The notes beneath the pieces were generated by a model, which saw only the letters and a list, made by a program, of their open reading frames with translations, did no database searches and had not been told where the DNA came from. A stretch of 64,000 bases of DNA, from contig JALIRH010000004.1 of NCBI GenBank assembly GCA_023055505.1, forward strand, positions 21,199,368 to 21,263,367. The letters run 5' to 3'. This DNA is from Callipepla californica brunnescens (lineage: Eukaryota; Chordata; Aves; Galliformes; Odontophoridae). A program made the translations under genes and the position numbers. Shown in pieces: positions 34,227-48,278 of this stretch (position 1 is the stretch's first letter; each line of letters begins with the position of its first letter).

Positions 34227-37200
34227 AAGCATAAAAACCTTGCCACCTTACAGCTAGTCAAAAATTCCTGGGCTTTTCACTTATCATTCACTCTCATACA
34301 CTTAACTGAAATAATATGCATTTCTTTCAGTCTCACAAACAGTGAAACGAAGGTGAGACTTCTGATGAACGCATTTCCTATTATTAAGGGCATATTTAGC
34401 TTTAAGAACAATATCAAGTTTTGTTCAATTGAAGGGTAAAACTGCAATTGTTTTCCAGTACATTAAATAATCTCTCTACTACGTTGCTACATCTACTAAT
34501 TTACCGCAGTGCTATACATCAGAGAAGGTACAAATACCAGGCATCTCCCAATTTTTTTCCATCTACAGATAGTAAGTGTAGTTATCAATGTGATACTGTG
34601 GCACAAAAATATTACAGAAGATAATAATTAACTTAAAGCTACTGAATGTCTTGCATCTAAATACAGACTGTAAATAGATATGTAAAGGTATTCAAAACAA
34701 GGAAAATTCAGCTTCCTTGTAACACATATAAATTTCTAGAAGTTACTTGATACTATGGTTAACCTGTTAATCAGTAAATGAGTCTAAGTCTACAGGAACA
34801 TAAACCTTATGAGCTTACAAACCATAGAAAAGTTGCTAGTGAAATAGATTGAGTTATAAATAAAACTTTGTCTAACTAGTGCTGTTAGGAGCTGGAATTT
34901 AGAGATATTAAAAATACCTCCAGAAACAGTTTCAAATAAGTTGTGTGTAACTAATTCTCTCAAATAAGAAATCTATTTGTTTCTTTAAACATACCACACA
35001 CTGATGGTTACTAGGCAGGATTTTTTCTTTAGTAGCAATGTTTGTTACACTGCTTGTCATTTCCAAATCTGGACTTCCTTTGCATATCCCACATCTGTAA
35101 ACTTAAGCATTTGTCAATAAACACATCATTATAATGTTTCCAGAGGAGGGGGCTTTACCAGCACTTCTGACAATGACTTACAGCATCTGGTTGCAAATCA
35201 TCTCCAACTGAACTACATCCAGACCTCAGTGCTCTTCTCACTATGGTCCCTAACAAGTATCCTGGTTGTCTCCCTCCAGGCAGTACTATGACTTGTGCAA
35301 CATGTTGAGTTAGAAGAGAAAGCTGCTCAGTCTGAATGCTAATCCACCCCTGACTACTTCTGCAAATCCACCACTACCACCACTCCCCAACCTTTGGCAA
35401 AAGACAAAACCATGCACTGCAATTTTTCTATCTTCCTGCTATGCCTTCTTGAACCAGAATCACTGCACACCTGTGAAAGGTTTGCACAGATACAAGGCAG
35501 GCAGCAAAGCTGAACAGACAGAAAACTGTAGTATCTCGTGCTTGCAACATCATCTTTGTCTTTTCACTAACTCCTGAGAAGAATATAATAGGTTCAGTGA
35601 AAGAATAGTGAAGACTGGCTTTCATCCTGTGATCCAAGAATCGAGCAGGCATATTCAGAATAATCATCCCTTTCTTCTTAACAACACGAGTTTATTTTCA
35701 CAGGTAGATTAAAAGAAACCACCTATAAGTTCTGCTGTGCTTTTGAAAACATGACAAAACCATACATTCTATTACTGCCCGAGCAGAGAACAACCTGCTT
35801 TCAGGAACACATCTACAAACACCTAGCAAGAAGTGAGGAGGGAGCAGCCATTCAGTACCCTCATATCTCCTCCCTGAAGAAAGCTCTCACACAGAGCAGG
35901 TGCATTCAGCTGTAGATGCGGTATTGACCGGCACTCAAAGGAAGGCAGCTTACCCCATTAACCCTTCTTCTGGAGGGCACCCTCCTCCCACACTGCTTTA
36001 AATACTGCATGCTGTCCAGCAGTTGCAAAGCCAACACTGACTGCCTAGCAAGGAGCACTGCTGCAAAGGATGACCATCAGCACAGAGTAAGAGCATGTGT
36101 TCTCACCTGTCCAAATCCTTGAAGGGGCAAGGAAAGCTCAAATAAAAACTGCCAGCGACTCAGAAGCAGGAAGACCACAGAGACAAGAACAAAATTCAAA
36201 TGGGAAATCAAAAGGTGAAATCTTTTCCAAAAGCTAAAGGGATATTTTGGAAATATCTTCAGCTTGAAGAAAGACAGAAGGAACAATGAAGATTTGTAAG
36301 ACCATAAGTTAGTTTCTGCAGCTAAGATTCCTTCTTCTCAGTATGCCTAGGTGAGAAGTTTCCCACTGTAACAATTCCAGCCTCCTTATATCACCCTTCC
36401 TCTGAATCAAGTGATTTTCTCCTGGAACACATTCTGCCAGACATTTGGGGATTAAACAAACATTTGGTTGCACCTAAAAAACCAGGATACTTGTGAGTGC
36501 TGTGGCCTAGTTTTCCTCACTATTCAGCACAAAGCTAATCGCACATGTCAAGCACAAGGGACAGCAGGAGCAAATTTATTTAAGTCACCAACTGCAGTCA
36601 TCTAAGAAGTCTCTAAGAGCAGCAAGAGATGTTTCCAGGCCTGTCCTTCCTATTTACACTGTCCTGCAACAAAGCCTGTTAATGCTGAAACAATACCTTA
36701 CCATTCAACCTCTGTCTATTGCTACAAAAAAACTGCATCTGTAGATGCTGGGAGCCCTCTATATTTAGACTGGGTGAGCAGATGTAACCATGGAGATCGA
36801 TGCTGCAGTCCCAGGAACTCCATGGAGGAACAAACAGCAGCTGAAGCACAAACTGCCACTGAATGTTGTCCTCCTCAGCTCTCACCACATTCATGTGCTA
36901 GTGGAGACGCTTGGTGAATCATGTCAGAGAAGGATTAAAACCTCATTCTAAATAAAGAGCCTGGAGAAGGCCTAGATCATTTCTCCAACCTGATTTCCCA
37001 CAATAGCAGCTCACTGCAAGGCCATGTTAGCACTTGCGCTGATGTAAAGTGGAGACAGCACAGCACAGACCAAGCAGCCAAGGATGGCTGCTGTCAGATG
37101 CAAAGCCAGCTTAAGCTGCACATATAACCATAGTAGAAGTGCTAATTCTTTTATTACACAATCTTCAAAATGTCAGATTACTAAAGGAAATGAATTCAAG

Positions 37201-40200
37201 TCACATACGGTTAACCTCCCAACACTATTTCAAGAGATGAGTAAAGTTTGAATACTTGCACCAAGAAAGTTAGTGTAGACCAAAACACTTCAAAAAGGGC
37301 CAAGCAGCACTATCAGGGCTTGTGGAAGTAATTATACCCTAATCTCAATTACAAACCGAACTCTAAAAAATAACTGTCAAGGAAGAATTACATTTAAACT
37401 TCCATTGACCAACAAACCAAGCCTGCCTCTTGCAAGCAGAATCACATTCTAATCCAAAGGTAGAAAAGCTCGATTCCAGCTCAGTCTAACGATGCAAGTA
37501 AAGTGTTTAAAGCCTGCCTGTGATTGCACTTCTGACAGTTTGGCAAGCCTTTTCAGCAGCAGGTGAGTAAATTTCCACAGGTGGTGGCCTTCTGGTCAAG
37601 AAAAATTTTTCCTGATTTCTTTAAGGTGAAATTTTTCTTCCATTCAACCATTACTGACATGCACCGTATTTCTAAACCAGAGTTCTCAATTCTCTTTTTC
37701 TTTGGTGTTAAATTATAGACCTGCTGTGTAACGACAACATTTTTTTTTTTTTAAAGAAAGAAAAAAGATTGCCTGTGAAACTCAGTTGTGATTGGGAAGG
37801 CCGCCCACACTCCAGAGGGAGAGTGAGAAAAAACACACTTGCAGAGCTGAAAAAACATTGGTGTAGGCGTACATAGGGAGAGGGAAGGAAAAATTTGGTT
37901 CTACTGAAAAAGGCTATTTTCTTGCATCATCCTAGAAAGAATTAAATCGTGTTACTTGAATAGCATTCAAAAGATTTTTTCTACTCTCCAGATGTCAATT
38001 CCAGCACTACAAGCAATGAGGAATCCTTGTGGTTTCATCTCCTCCCTGGTTTCAGAATCCTGCTGCCCAAACAAGAACAGCTTTGCTTCCCCTCCTTTCC
38101 GCCACCCCCTGCAAAAGCTGTTCTCAGAGCAGCAATTCACCTGTATAATAGCAGTTAAAAGCTCCAGAAGCCTTACATAATTAATAACATTAGAATGTAT
38201 TGAAATTACATCTAAAGCCTTAAAAATAAAAACACACCACACACAGAAAACAAGGAAAAAGAGAATGTTTCAGCTCTAAAATTAGATTTCAGAAACAAAC
38301 ACTGCTAATTCTAACAGTATTCAGAACTTCTGACAGTAGATGTAAGTAGTCCAGATGTTTCTCGGATACCTTAAAAACCACTTCCTCCACTGCCTAAACA
38401 CTCTCCAAGTCCATTCTCCTCCCCAGAAAAGTTAATGGGAGATCCTGAAAAGACCGCTAATTAATCCAGACTTCAAAAGGAAGATGGAACAAATGTAAGT
38501 GGAAAATGTCCTTCTCATTTCTCTTACAAAAGCAACACCTAAGGATTTTAATTTCCGAACAAAGAACTACACACAACATTCTTGTGCCATCATAAAGCTA
38601 TAAGAATATTCTTAGTAGATCTGTCTTTCCCTGCATAATCAAAACAGAGGACTTTAGACATCAGCTTGCGACCTTGCATGGAGATTCCAGTCAAAAGGCA
38701 CAGAAGTTCAGCACCCAGTTCCCTGGGATATTCAGGCTGGTATTTACCAAGTACTGCAGATAGCAGATGACTGAATTCCTGTACCCACAGTACGCTGCCG
38801 GAAAACAGAAAAGCCTACACAGAAGTGCTCCTATAAGTTCCCTCACCGGCCAAACATACGCTGCAATTAAAGTTACTGAATGTCAGGAAATTATAAATAA
38901 CAGTACCACAAAGAAAACTTCACTTTTATACGTCATTTCAACTAAGCAACTGTTAAGCACTAATGGCTACATCTATCAGAAGGACAGGTAATTCCGCATC
39001 TTAAAAAACACAGTGCCAGTTGACTGGGACAAATCTACCTGGAAAGCAAAAGCAGCACATCTAGAAGTCAAAGCTCAACTCTTAAAAATATTCTTAAAAC
39101 AGAAGACGGTTGCTCTTTGAGATCACTGAAGCACTGTTATTTCTGGGAAAGAGACATATGCAGAAATGAAGTACCAATGAGCAGCGTAGGAATCATCAGC
39201 ATCAGAATCTCAGGAAAAAGAGATAATCTGAAACAACTATGAGAGAAAAAATAAGGCAATGGAGAAAAGACCAAAAAATAATGAAACGTATAAGTAATAA
39301 GAAGTAAAATCCATCATTTTAGGAATATTGGAGTCCCCTGAAGGTATACAGACCACTACTGAACTTTGAAATTACAGTCATCTTGATCTCCATCCTCATG
39401 AACAGTGAAATATTCAGGCACTTAGTAAAGTCTCTTTATATAGTAATACATATACAATTCTGATAAAGCAAAAAAACCAACCACATGACAACATTACACA
39501 ACACATGAATCATACACATTGAATTTGCATCCTAATGAGATATATCCTTTCATGCTTAGCTTGTCAAGCTAAAGAACATTTGCTTTGAGACTTACTGCCA
39601 GGACAATCTGATATCTTGTATTCTTCCATAATTTTATTTTTCAGGTAAAACGATGTTTTAGTTTCTCCTAGCATTCTACAGAACAGTTCAAGGTAATGTG
39701 GAAGGCTGCCTTTTACCTTCAGGTGCTAAGATTTCCACTGAGACCAAGCCTATAAAGAATGAAGAAAACTACAAGAGGAGTCCCCACAGCCCATAACATT
39801 GAAATTCAGAGGATATTTACCTTACACTTTTCAGACATGTTAGGAAACTTTTTTACAGTGATACTGACAACAAAGAAAGCTGAGCAAGTGAAACCTTTTT
39901 AGTCTCTCATTTACTTTTTGTAAAACAGAAGTACAGGAAAAGATTTGAAATTGAGTTAACCTTCCATGCTTTAAGCGAACAGAGATTAACCCCAAGTTGG
40001 CATGTTTGGGAAGGTATAGTTCAGAGTTCTTTCATTTTCTCTGCAGTTTTTGTTTTCTTCTTTTCACCAAAGCAAGATAGGAAATCCAATACAGATTAAT
40101 AGTCTAATACAGGTTTAAACATTATAATTAGTAAAACTGCATTTAATTCATTAACTATTTTGCTGCCCTGTCAACAGGAATCAATTACTGTAATTCCTAA

Positions 40201-41599
40201 CGTTTTTCTCAAAACAGATCGTAAAACAAAATCTTTTTCATTTTATTTCAACAGGCCTCTTCTCTTTTCACATTATTCTAGTGCTTTAATCCATGACCCA
40301 TCCTGATCATTCACATCACCATGGGTTACACTTTCAGAAGCTGGTTTTCCTAGCCATACAGCACATGACCATAATAGTGCATGAAAGGCTTTTCATTTAC
40401 CTTTAATATAACTGTAACTCTCTCAAGTACCTGTAAAAGAAGGTAGAACTGGCTTGAAAAACTTCTCATCTGTGAGCTAGTACTTTTTTCTTGTGATGGA
40501 ACCAATTGAACCGGTACACCTAGGTATTCATAGAATACAATTGTGAGAAGAAGCTGTCAGTGACAATAGTTAGCATTCTGAAGTAAAGGAATGCAAATAC
40601 TCAAATTCGGAATGGAGAAAGCCAGCAACAAATGCAGACTCCACTTCATCATACGTTTTTCAAAAGAAGTAGCCACTCTTATTTTTTGCTACCCAATACT
40701 TCCTTTTTACAAATTATTTTTTCTTTGCAGAAAGTTACCTCTTTGCCAGATTAAGATAAAAATCAAAGAGGGTTATTTGCCTGTTTTGTCAGGAAAATTA
40801 CAAACTATTTTGTACTCTTCTCAGCAGATAGCTCATTTATCTGCATTTCAAGATAAACTGTTCTGTAAACAAAATTTCATAGTCATGCTCTTGGTTGTGT
40901 AATGCTAAAATCAGAAAAGCACAAGTAGGCCTGTTTCGACACCATTACTATGGCTTACATAAAGTTTTGTAAAAAAAATTACTGAAAGGAGACATAGTCC
41001 AGCTATTTGACCATATGTGTAAGACCTCCGTATAATTCAAGCAAGAATTCAAGCAACTTTATTCTTCTGTTCCCAATGAAATGAAAATATTTACCTCACA
41101 AGGGTCAAACAATTACAGTCCATGAAGAGCTTGCACCTAAAACACAATGTAGTATGACCATCTCAATACAGAGAGTGAAGGAAAAACAAACCACATTTTA
41201 TATTCATTTTCAAATGAGAAAATATTTGAGTTGCAGCAGAACCAGCTTCTTTTGCATCTGCATGAATATTAACAAAATTACACACAATAAAGTACAACGT
41301 TAACATAATTTCTCTCAAACTGCATACCAAGCTTCTCCAATGCTAGATTTTTATCTGAACAGAAAGCAACTTCTGAAATTGATTCTCATCCATCCCAAAG
41401 TTGCAGCAGTTTTACTAATAAAAATGAGATGTAACATTTTGAAAACTCGGTGTTTATTCATCCATGAGAAAAAAAAAAAGGGAAAAGAGTTATAGAATAT
41501 TCTATACTTATTAGTTTTAATAAATCAGAACTAAAAGAGAAGTGTAATAAAGTACTTCATGAATCTAGGACTAATAACGTAGAGCACAATAACACTTCG
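34227..41599. other. Unique AT-rich stretch, probably intronic
   Basis: No gene recognised. On the minus strand a splice-bounded 42- or 52-nt segment ending at 36107 (donor GGACAG followed by GTGAGA) is open, but it is too short to weigh. On the plus strand, acceptor and donor pairs near 34.35 and 37.56 kb bound only about 20 nt each. There is a T-run of 13 at 37740-37752 and an A-run of 11 at 41469-41479. Confidence 0.55.
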
Positions 41600-41644
41600 T
41601 CCAATATAATAATGTAGGAGTAATTACTTTCAGAGCAGCCCTTG
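41600..41644 (-). mobile_element. Mariner-type terminal inverted repeat (solo end)
   Basis: On the minus strand, GGGCTGCTCTGAAAGTAATT followed by ACTCCTACATTATTATATTGG closely parallels the outer 45 bp of the mariner fragment at 33.3 kb, including the GCTGCTCTGAAAGTAAT core. Beyond this the similarity stops, and no opposite end was found nearby. A TA dinucleotide follows at 41645-41646. It is either a heavily deleted mariner copy or one end of a related non-autonomous element. Confidence 0.6.
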
Positions 41645-42716
41645 TACTACACAACTACTCATATACTGCTCTTAAGGTGGTTTCACCATTACCACCGTAT
41701 CATTCATTCCCAGACTGAGTGGCTATAACTGAGAATCTGGACTTCACCTTTACTTCCTTCATTAAAAACAGAACGATTTTGAATGTCTGAATTTCAACGC
41801 AGGATTCATCTGTTAATAATAGTAAACCCTTCAGAGCTAACAGCGCTGAATACAAAGATACACACACTACTCAACAGGCCATTATTTTCAATGAGCATAT
41901 CAAAATCTAGACACCTTTGTTTCTGAAGATATGATGAAGGAAACTGAGATAAGGAAATTTTTGATATAGGGAAATAAATTATGAAGAAAACTGAAGTAAC
42001 AACAAAACAGCAAGGTTATCCACTCATCAAACTGAAATTTGCATAGCACACTAAGCTGTCCTAACAAAAGAGCTAGTAAGCAGCACCATTAGGTTGAAAT
42101 TATGGACTGCATGTATCACGTCATCTTTGAATACCTACAGACACCAGAACACATCTTAAAGAAGAACTGTTTTCTCTCTTACACAGAACAAAACAAATAG
42201 TCCTGGTAACAAGTTATCATTCTGAGATACTGTCCATGTTATTCCTATCTACAAAAGCTTGTCTGTACCCACTGTGAAACTCTCCAAGCTTTAAATACAT
42301 TTCTTAAACAATTTTAAGATTAGCTTTCAAACACATTGTCTTGAGAATAGAGAGTTTCATCTTTAAAAAGTAAGAAAATATTGCACAGAAAAGATTCTCT
42401 CAGCTGCACTGTGGCCATCCGAATTATCTAACAGCAGATTTTCTTTCCATGCATTTGGACACCTACTTTGAAAATTTTTAGGGCTATTACATGATTCTTC
42501 ATCTCCACAGGTAACGTCCATGAAGAGGCTAAGTCAGGTCTTAAAGGATTTTGTCTAATCTAACAACATGACAGTGCCATTACAACTGCACAGCGGTTAT
42601 CTTACGACAGGATTAGAAGAGCATGAGAAAGAAAACATAAGTAATGAATTATGTGGAATTCAAACAATTTACAGCAGGAACACAGGGCACAAGCAGAACT
42701 TAAATTCTGCTTATTT

Positions 42717-42733
42717 AAAAAAAAAAAAAAAAG
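42717..42733. repeat. A-run of 17
   Basis: Uninterrupted A residues. No element body recognised beside it. Confidence 0.85.
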
Positions 42734-45700
42734 ACATACCAAAAGTGGCAAGTGATTTCTGAAACCTCCTATTAGGCCCACACAGGAACACTTGAATCCC
42801 ATTATGAAAGCATGCATGTGCTGGTGGGGGAGCTCTTGTGTCTGTCTTCCCAAGTGTTGGCTTTCAGCAGAATCAACTCCTGGTCCCAGCCCACTACAAA
42901 TGGGCACAGAGCATCATCCAGAGACAGAAAGGAGCAGAACACTGAAGAGAGCGAATGCACCCTCCCACGGACTCACACCACCACCTCCTGAGCTTCCTGG
43001 AAGCAACATTCTCAATTCTTCTAGGTAAACAGAGACCCAGTTCAACACTACTGGACAAGGCAATTGCCAAGACAGAGGTCTGAGCTCTGAGACACACAAA
43101 CGAAAAATCTCATCCAGTTACTCCAGACAGTTATTTCTCTACCCCACCTAGCTATTCATCAAATTTGAGGGGGAAAAAAAAATACCTGAACTTCGACTAA
43201 GATACTAATTTCATTAAGCATGAGCAAGCTCAAAACTTATCAACATACTCTGAAGTCAGGTCATGATTTAGTTTGACTTAGTCTATGAGATTCAGCAGAA
43301 GCATTTGAAAGAAATGCCACAGATCTAGTTACCACATATTGTGGTTTCCCTTTTTAGGGTGACTGATGTAACAGGAACTGAAGATGGGCTTCTGCATTCC
43401 TCACATCCCAGAAATGGGAGACAAATCAAGTAAGCCCAGACTGATGCACTCTGTTAATGTATTGTACCCTGACCTGAGGCATGTAGTCAGTCTCATAATT
43501 CATATGTGAAACTGCTCTGCTAAACTGGTTTTCAGACAGGTCAGAAATGGTTCTACTGCAATTATATACCATACATTATACAACATAAAAGTGTTCAAAA
43601 CTAGACAGCTAACTATTTTTGTATATAACTGCATACACAACATTATTATATGACATTACCGGTATATTCCATTGAAAAGCATCTGAAGTTCAGAATAGAG
43701 ATCAATCCCAAATATCACTTCAGACTTCGGGTACAGAATAAATACATGTTGTAGTTTTGATTCAACGAGAAAATGGGAAGGTTTTTTGTTGCCAAGAAAA
43801 CAGTTTCAAGCCTAAAGATCTGCATATGTATGACATTTTCAGAGAGTAATGCACTTTGAATTACACTGACCTAAAAGGGCTTCCCCATCAGCAGTCTCAA
43901 CCACCACAGTCGCACAGAACAGAAGCACTAAGAAAACAGCCCTGCTCTATTTGGGGAGAGCCCAGCATGAATAGTACAGTGAAGCACAAGGCTTCTTTCC
44001 CTCCTATCAAGACTCAACACATAAAAAACATTGCTAGCATCAGCCTCTCCTGGATAAGCACCTGCCTGTCACCAGCACACAACTCAGGAAGAAAATGGTC
44101 ACCCTCACACATCATAACCCCTGTGGGGAAATAAAGCGGAAGAAATGTGAGAATGACAAAATGCCTTGTTATATCTGCCTGAAACCTAGTGGGTTTTTTT
44201 CAATAAAATGTTGTGGACTTTAGAAAAGTATACAAAATATAACTTTAAATTTGAGAAATACAACCTGAAGCTTTCAAACAATTTTTAACTATAATTAATA
44301 TTTTTAATATGCTTATATTCACAGAACAAATACCATGCTGCACAAGTCACAAGCGGATTTCTTTTATTTTTCTTTTTGCTGCTATATCCTTTTAAGTTGA
44401 TTTCTCAAACCATCTGTTTCTCTGCAGAATACATACATAATGGGATATATGCCTTAAAAGAAGCTTTCAAGTAAAAGGTTCTACCTTCCTCCTCCTTACT
44501 CTTCAGCCTTAGCAGATGGCCAAGAGGATGTTTATAGCAATAAAGGATGTTTATCAACTCAACTTAATAGGTTAGAGATGCTGGCACTACAGTAACAACA
44601 CATGACAATGCCTCTTAGTAAACAAAGTGCTGAACTTGTAATGCCTTCTACTGTGCAATCAGAAAATATTTGGAAAACACCAATTCTTCTGTACTCACAC
44701 ATAAAAAGCTGCCTTTTTACTCCTATTTGGCTCTAAATCCCAAAATACAATCTTAACTTGATTTCTTTCAACATTTTAAAATTCTAAGTAAGTCTCAAAA
44801 GCACTGAGAGTAAATATCCACCAGTGACTTTTGAGTTTGAAAGTAAAATATTTACAGGTTACCAGTTGTCTTCATATTGCAATTTTCATTAAACACTCTT
44901 CTTCTTTTGAAGACTATATGAAAGTATGGTAAATGCATTAACTAGGTCACAGTCTAACTTGCATAATCTTTACTACTCTAACCACAGGAAGAAAAAAAAA
45001 TATATAAGCTTATTGGTTTTGCATGAGTTATGGAAAGCATTCCTCAACACTGAAGCACAGGACAGTCATATTTTACATACAGCTTCCTTACTGAAGTCTT
45101 CAAGTATTCTTTTTTATTACACTTGTATGAAACAAGAACAATTCTTTCATTTTAGAGGCAAAAAGGAGGTCAACAAGTTGAGGGTGAAAGTCATTCACCA
45201 AGCACAGCGCAGCCCCAGCAGGCACACCCCAAGGCAGTCCCTGCATCATTGCACAGCGCCCTACACTGAAATAAATGCGAGTTAACTGTCACTGCTATGG
45301 AATCTCACTCTGTTTTGTGTTACTGTATTCAGCCAGTTCTCCAATTACTTACTACTGGAAATGGGACATCTTAAAAAAAATATAATAATAAAAAAAAATA
45401 AATACTAAGGTCTGAATGCCCCGAAGGATACACTTGCCTAAAAAAGCACTTGGACACAAACATCCAAGTGATACTGGAAACCCCAGCTTGCCCTTCAGGG
45501 TCAAACTGTCTGTTCCAGTGTAATTCCATGCATACTTTATTGTCTGGAACAAGTGGGAGCTGCACAGGAATATAGTCCTGTCTTCTCCCACTCACTCAGC
45601 CCTTTCTGACCAAGAGTCAGTTGGTAGTAGGTTAACATCAATAAAAACAATTGTTAACTGAATTGCTATCAGAGTGCCAGTGCAAGCAGAAGAGTAGATG

Positions 45701-46117
45701 GGAAAGTGCAACAGGTTAGAGGAGCACAATTTTCTACAATAACTCAGGTACATTCACACTGAATTAATATTGTTCAGGAGGCACAATATTAATCACCTAC
45801 ATCTCCAGAAGGCATTTTCTTCAAGCTTCTGTTCCTATTCAGTTAGGTCTACAACACCTAATCAAGGAAATCAAAGTAGGATTTTCAAACAAGATCCTCT
45901 TCTATTACCCCAGCGTGTACAGCAGGGCCTAATCCAAAACATCCAACAGTCACTAAGCCAGAACTTAATAGAAACACATCTAACACAGATGGAGACTATG
46001 ACCCCACATTAAACACAACTAACATAGACACCAGAAGTTAAAAGTTCAGGAGGTGGTAAAACTGGTTTAAAAAGGAAGCATTCATTAGGTTTGGGAGAAC
46101 GTAACATTCCTTTTTTT

Positions 46118-46120
<3 letters not shown>

Positions 46121-46152
<32 letters not shown>
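46121..46152. repeat. T-run of 32
   Basis: The longest homopolymer in the window, preceded by a shorter T-run and CCC at 46111-46120. On the minus strand it is a long A-run, but no retroposed body was recognised next to it. Its length may be uncertain because assemblies often miscount such runs. Confidence 0.9.
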
Positions 46153-46157
<5 letters not shown>

Positions 46158-48240
46158 CTTACATGAACTGAGAATCACTAATACTGAGCTGACAGTTCAC
46201 AAAGTGACTGCTCATAAAGCTGCCTACTAAAGACCCATTTTTAAAAGATATTAAACTTCCCTTTAAAATATATTTTTTTGTTCATTCTGTTATTTTATTA
46301 ACATGCTTCCCCAAAACCTTTAGCCGTATATATGAAGTCATGAAGAAATTATACAGGCAATATGTTCAGTGACTCTCAAAGTATTTCACAGTTCCACTTT
46401 GATTATGCTTCCAGTTTTAAGAGTTTGCTATAGATATCTTCTCAAAAGGGACTTCACTTGGATTATAAGCATAATTTCCCCATGTACAAGGCACGCTAAC
46501 TATAAATATCTAACATACTTTGCTCTAGAGAACAAATTCATGTTTTTAAAACAAGGGAAATCAAACAAGTAATAACGATTTTTAATTGTCTGTGACCTAG
46601 TAAGGACAACTAGCATACTTCTCACCAGACATCATTCTTACTGATTGAAAAACCAGTAATTTCCCTGTAGACAAAAGCAGATCTTATCAAATGTCAACTG
46701 AGTTCTGAAGAAGTCATAAATTTATAATAGTATGCAGTGACTTGATACTGTATGGGGTGGTGGGGGTGGTGGAAAGGAATACATACGATGTCAATGAATT
46801 TCAATTTGCTTCTCAGTAGTTTAACATGCTACTTATGTCATCAACAACAGAAAGATGAAACAGGTAAGTGACACACAGGCTCCTACGTGACAATGCAGAG
46901 CTCTTGAAAGAAAATAAAGTTTCCAAGCAAGTCGCATAGTGTCAGCACCACAGCATCACCAATTCTCAAGTTATCAACAGAATTACATCTTCAAAAGAGT
47001 CACTTGAGTATACAAAGGAAAGCAAATTAATGGGAAGACTTCAGACCTTAAAATGTAAGTAAATAAGAGCACATCTGCTGCAGTAACAAAGATATGGAAG
47101 GCCACCTAAGCAGCAGATGGCACTTTATCAGTGAAACAGAATTCCAGAATTTGTTCCAGAAATCAAAATAAACAGAGACGCAACAGTTCAATCCTCATCT
47201 ATGCACCTAATGAAAACAAAAGATGTAGAAAATCAGATCTGCAGAAAGCAAAACTAGAAAAAGGCAAGAAAGCATTGTTTTCATATTTCAAAGTTAAAGT
47301 AATAAAGGATTGAGTTTAATAAGCATTTTAAAGCATTTCTGCGAGTATACTCAATAGAGCGCTTACATCAGAAAAGAAATACTACTTACACTGACAACTG
47401 ACACGTATTTGAAAACACTTGACTGTCATATGTATCAAAAGAGAATACGACAGGTTCAGTCAAGTGAATTATTGGTGCTTCAGAAGGAAAAAAGAAAGAC
47501 ATGTCAGAACACCACAAACACTCCACAAATGAAGAAAATCCCATATTTCTTAACTAGACACAGTTAAATTGTGAAATCTGGAAACGCAGCTTACATGAAA
47601 ACTAGTTTACCAAAGAATAAGTTGTCTCTAAATGCAGCAGATCTCAGCAAATACCCTTCAGACTCTTGTATTATCTTATTCTAAGGTTAGGTGTTCAGAG
47701 CATCTCATCCCAGTAGATTTGCCAGATTCCAGAAAACAGGCAAGGACTGAAGGACAGGAATAAAACTTAGGGGCATATGAAGACTAGAGCTATTTTAAAG
47801 TCATCTACACAGAAACAGGACATTAACAATACTGAAAATCTCACAACTACAGTAGAAACTTAAGAATAACAAAACTTTTTTTTTAATCACTCCGGATTAT
47901 TTTATATGCAAAGACTATAGCATATATAAAACAAATGCACTGTCCACCAATTTAAGTTTTTCCTATTTTGCTGTTTATGCTTTCAACACCTGTTTCCAAA
48001 TGTTTCATATCCAGTGCCAAACAATGAAACAGCATTTCTTTTGCTCCATGTTAAGGACAACAAATTCAGGGAGTTAGCAGTAATGACCTGTACAGAGCAC
48101 CAGAAAATACCAGATGAACTTCAGCAAAGTTTTCAATGAATTTACAAAGAGATGCCAAGCGCAATCTCCCAACAAGCTGTTAACTGAAAGTCTGGCCTTC
48201 ACAGCAAGACAGAAGCAGCAGCTTCGGGTTTTCTAAACCC

Positions 48241-48278
48241 ACATACATATATATGTATATATACACACGCATGCACAC
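48241..48278. repeat. TA/CA mixed microsatellite with 16-bp palindrome
   Basis: ATACATATATATGTAT at 48243-48258 is a perfect palindrome, followed by TATATACACACGCATGCACAC. Alternating purine-pyrimidine sequence of this kind is typical of simple repeats and can form cruciform or Z-DNA. No function is shown. Confidence 0.8.

Noticed and set aside
33890..34261. Up to 123-codon open frames on both strands
   Set aside because: They fall almost entirely inside the CR1 3' end fragment, which is non-coding or decayed.
37535..37567. Plus-strand 21-nt segment between good acceptor and donor
   Set aside because: Too short to distinguish from chance, and against the inferred transcription direction.
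40528..40545. TTCATAGAATACAATT, resembling an antisense CR1 terminal repeat
   Set aside because: Only one partial unit and no CR1 body on either side.
46751..46775. G-rich stretch resembling a G-quadruplex
   Set aside because: Only two of the G-runs have three or more G residues, so it does not meet the usual four-run pattern.
46805..46866. Plus-strand acceptor and GTAAGTG donor around a C-x-x-C-containing peptide
   Set aside because: The segment is under 50 nt, lies opposite to the inferred transcription, and the Cys pair alone is not a zinc-finger signature.
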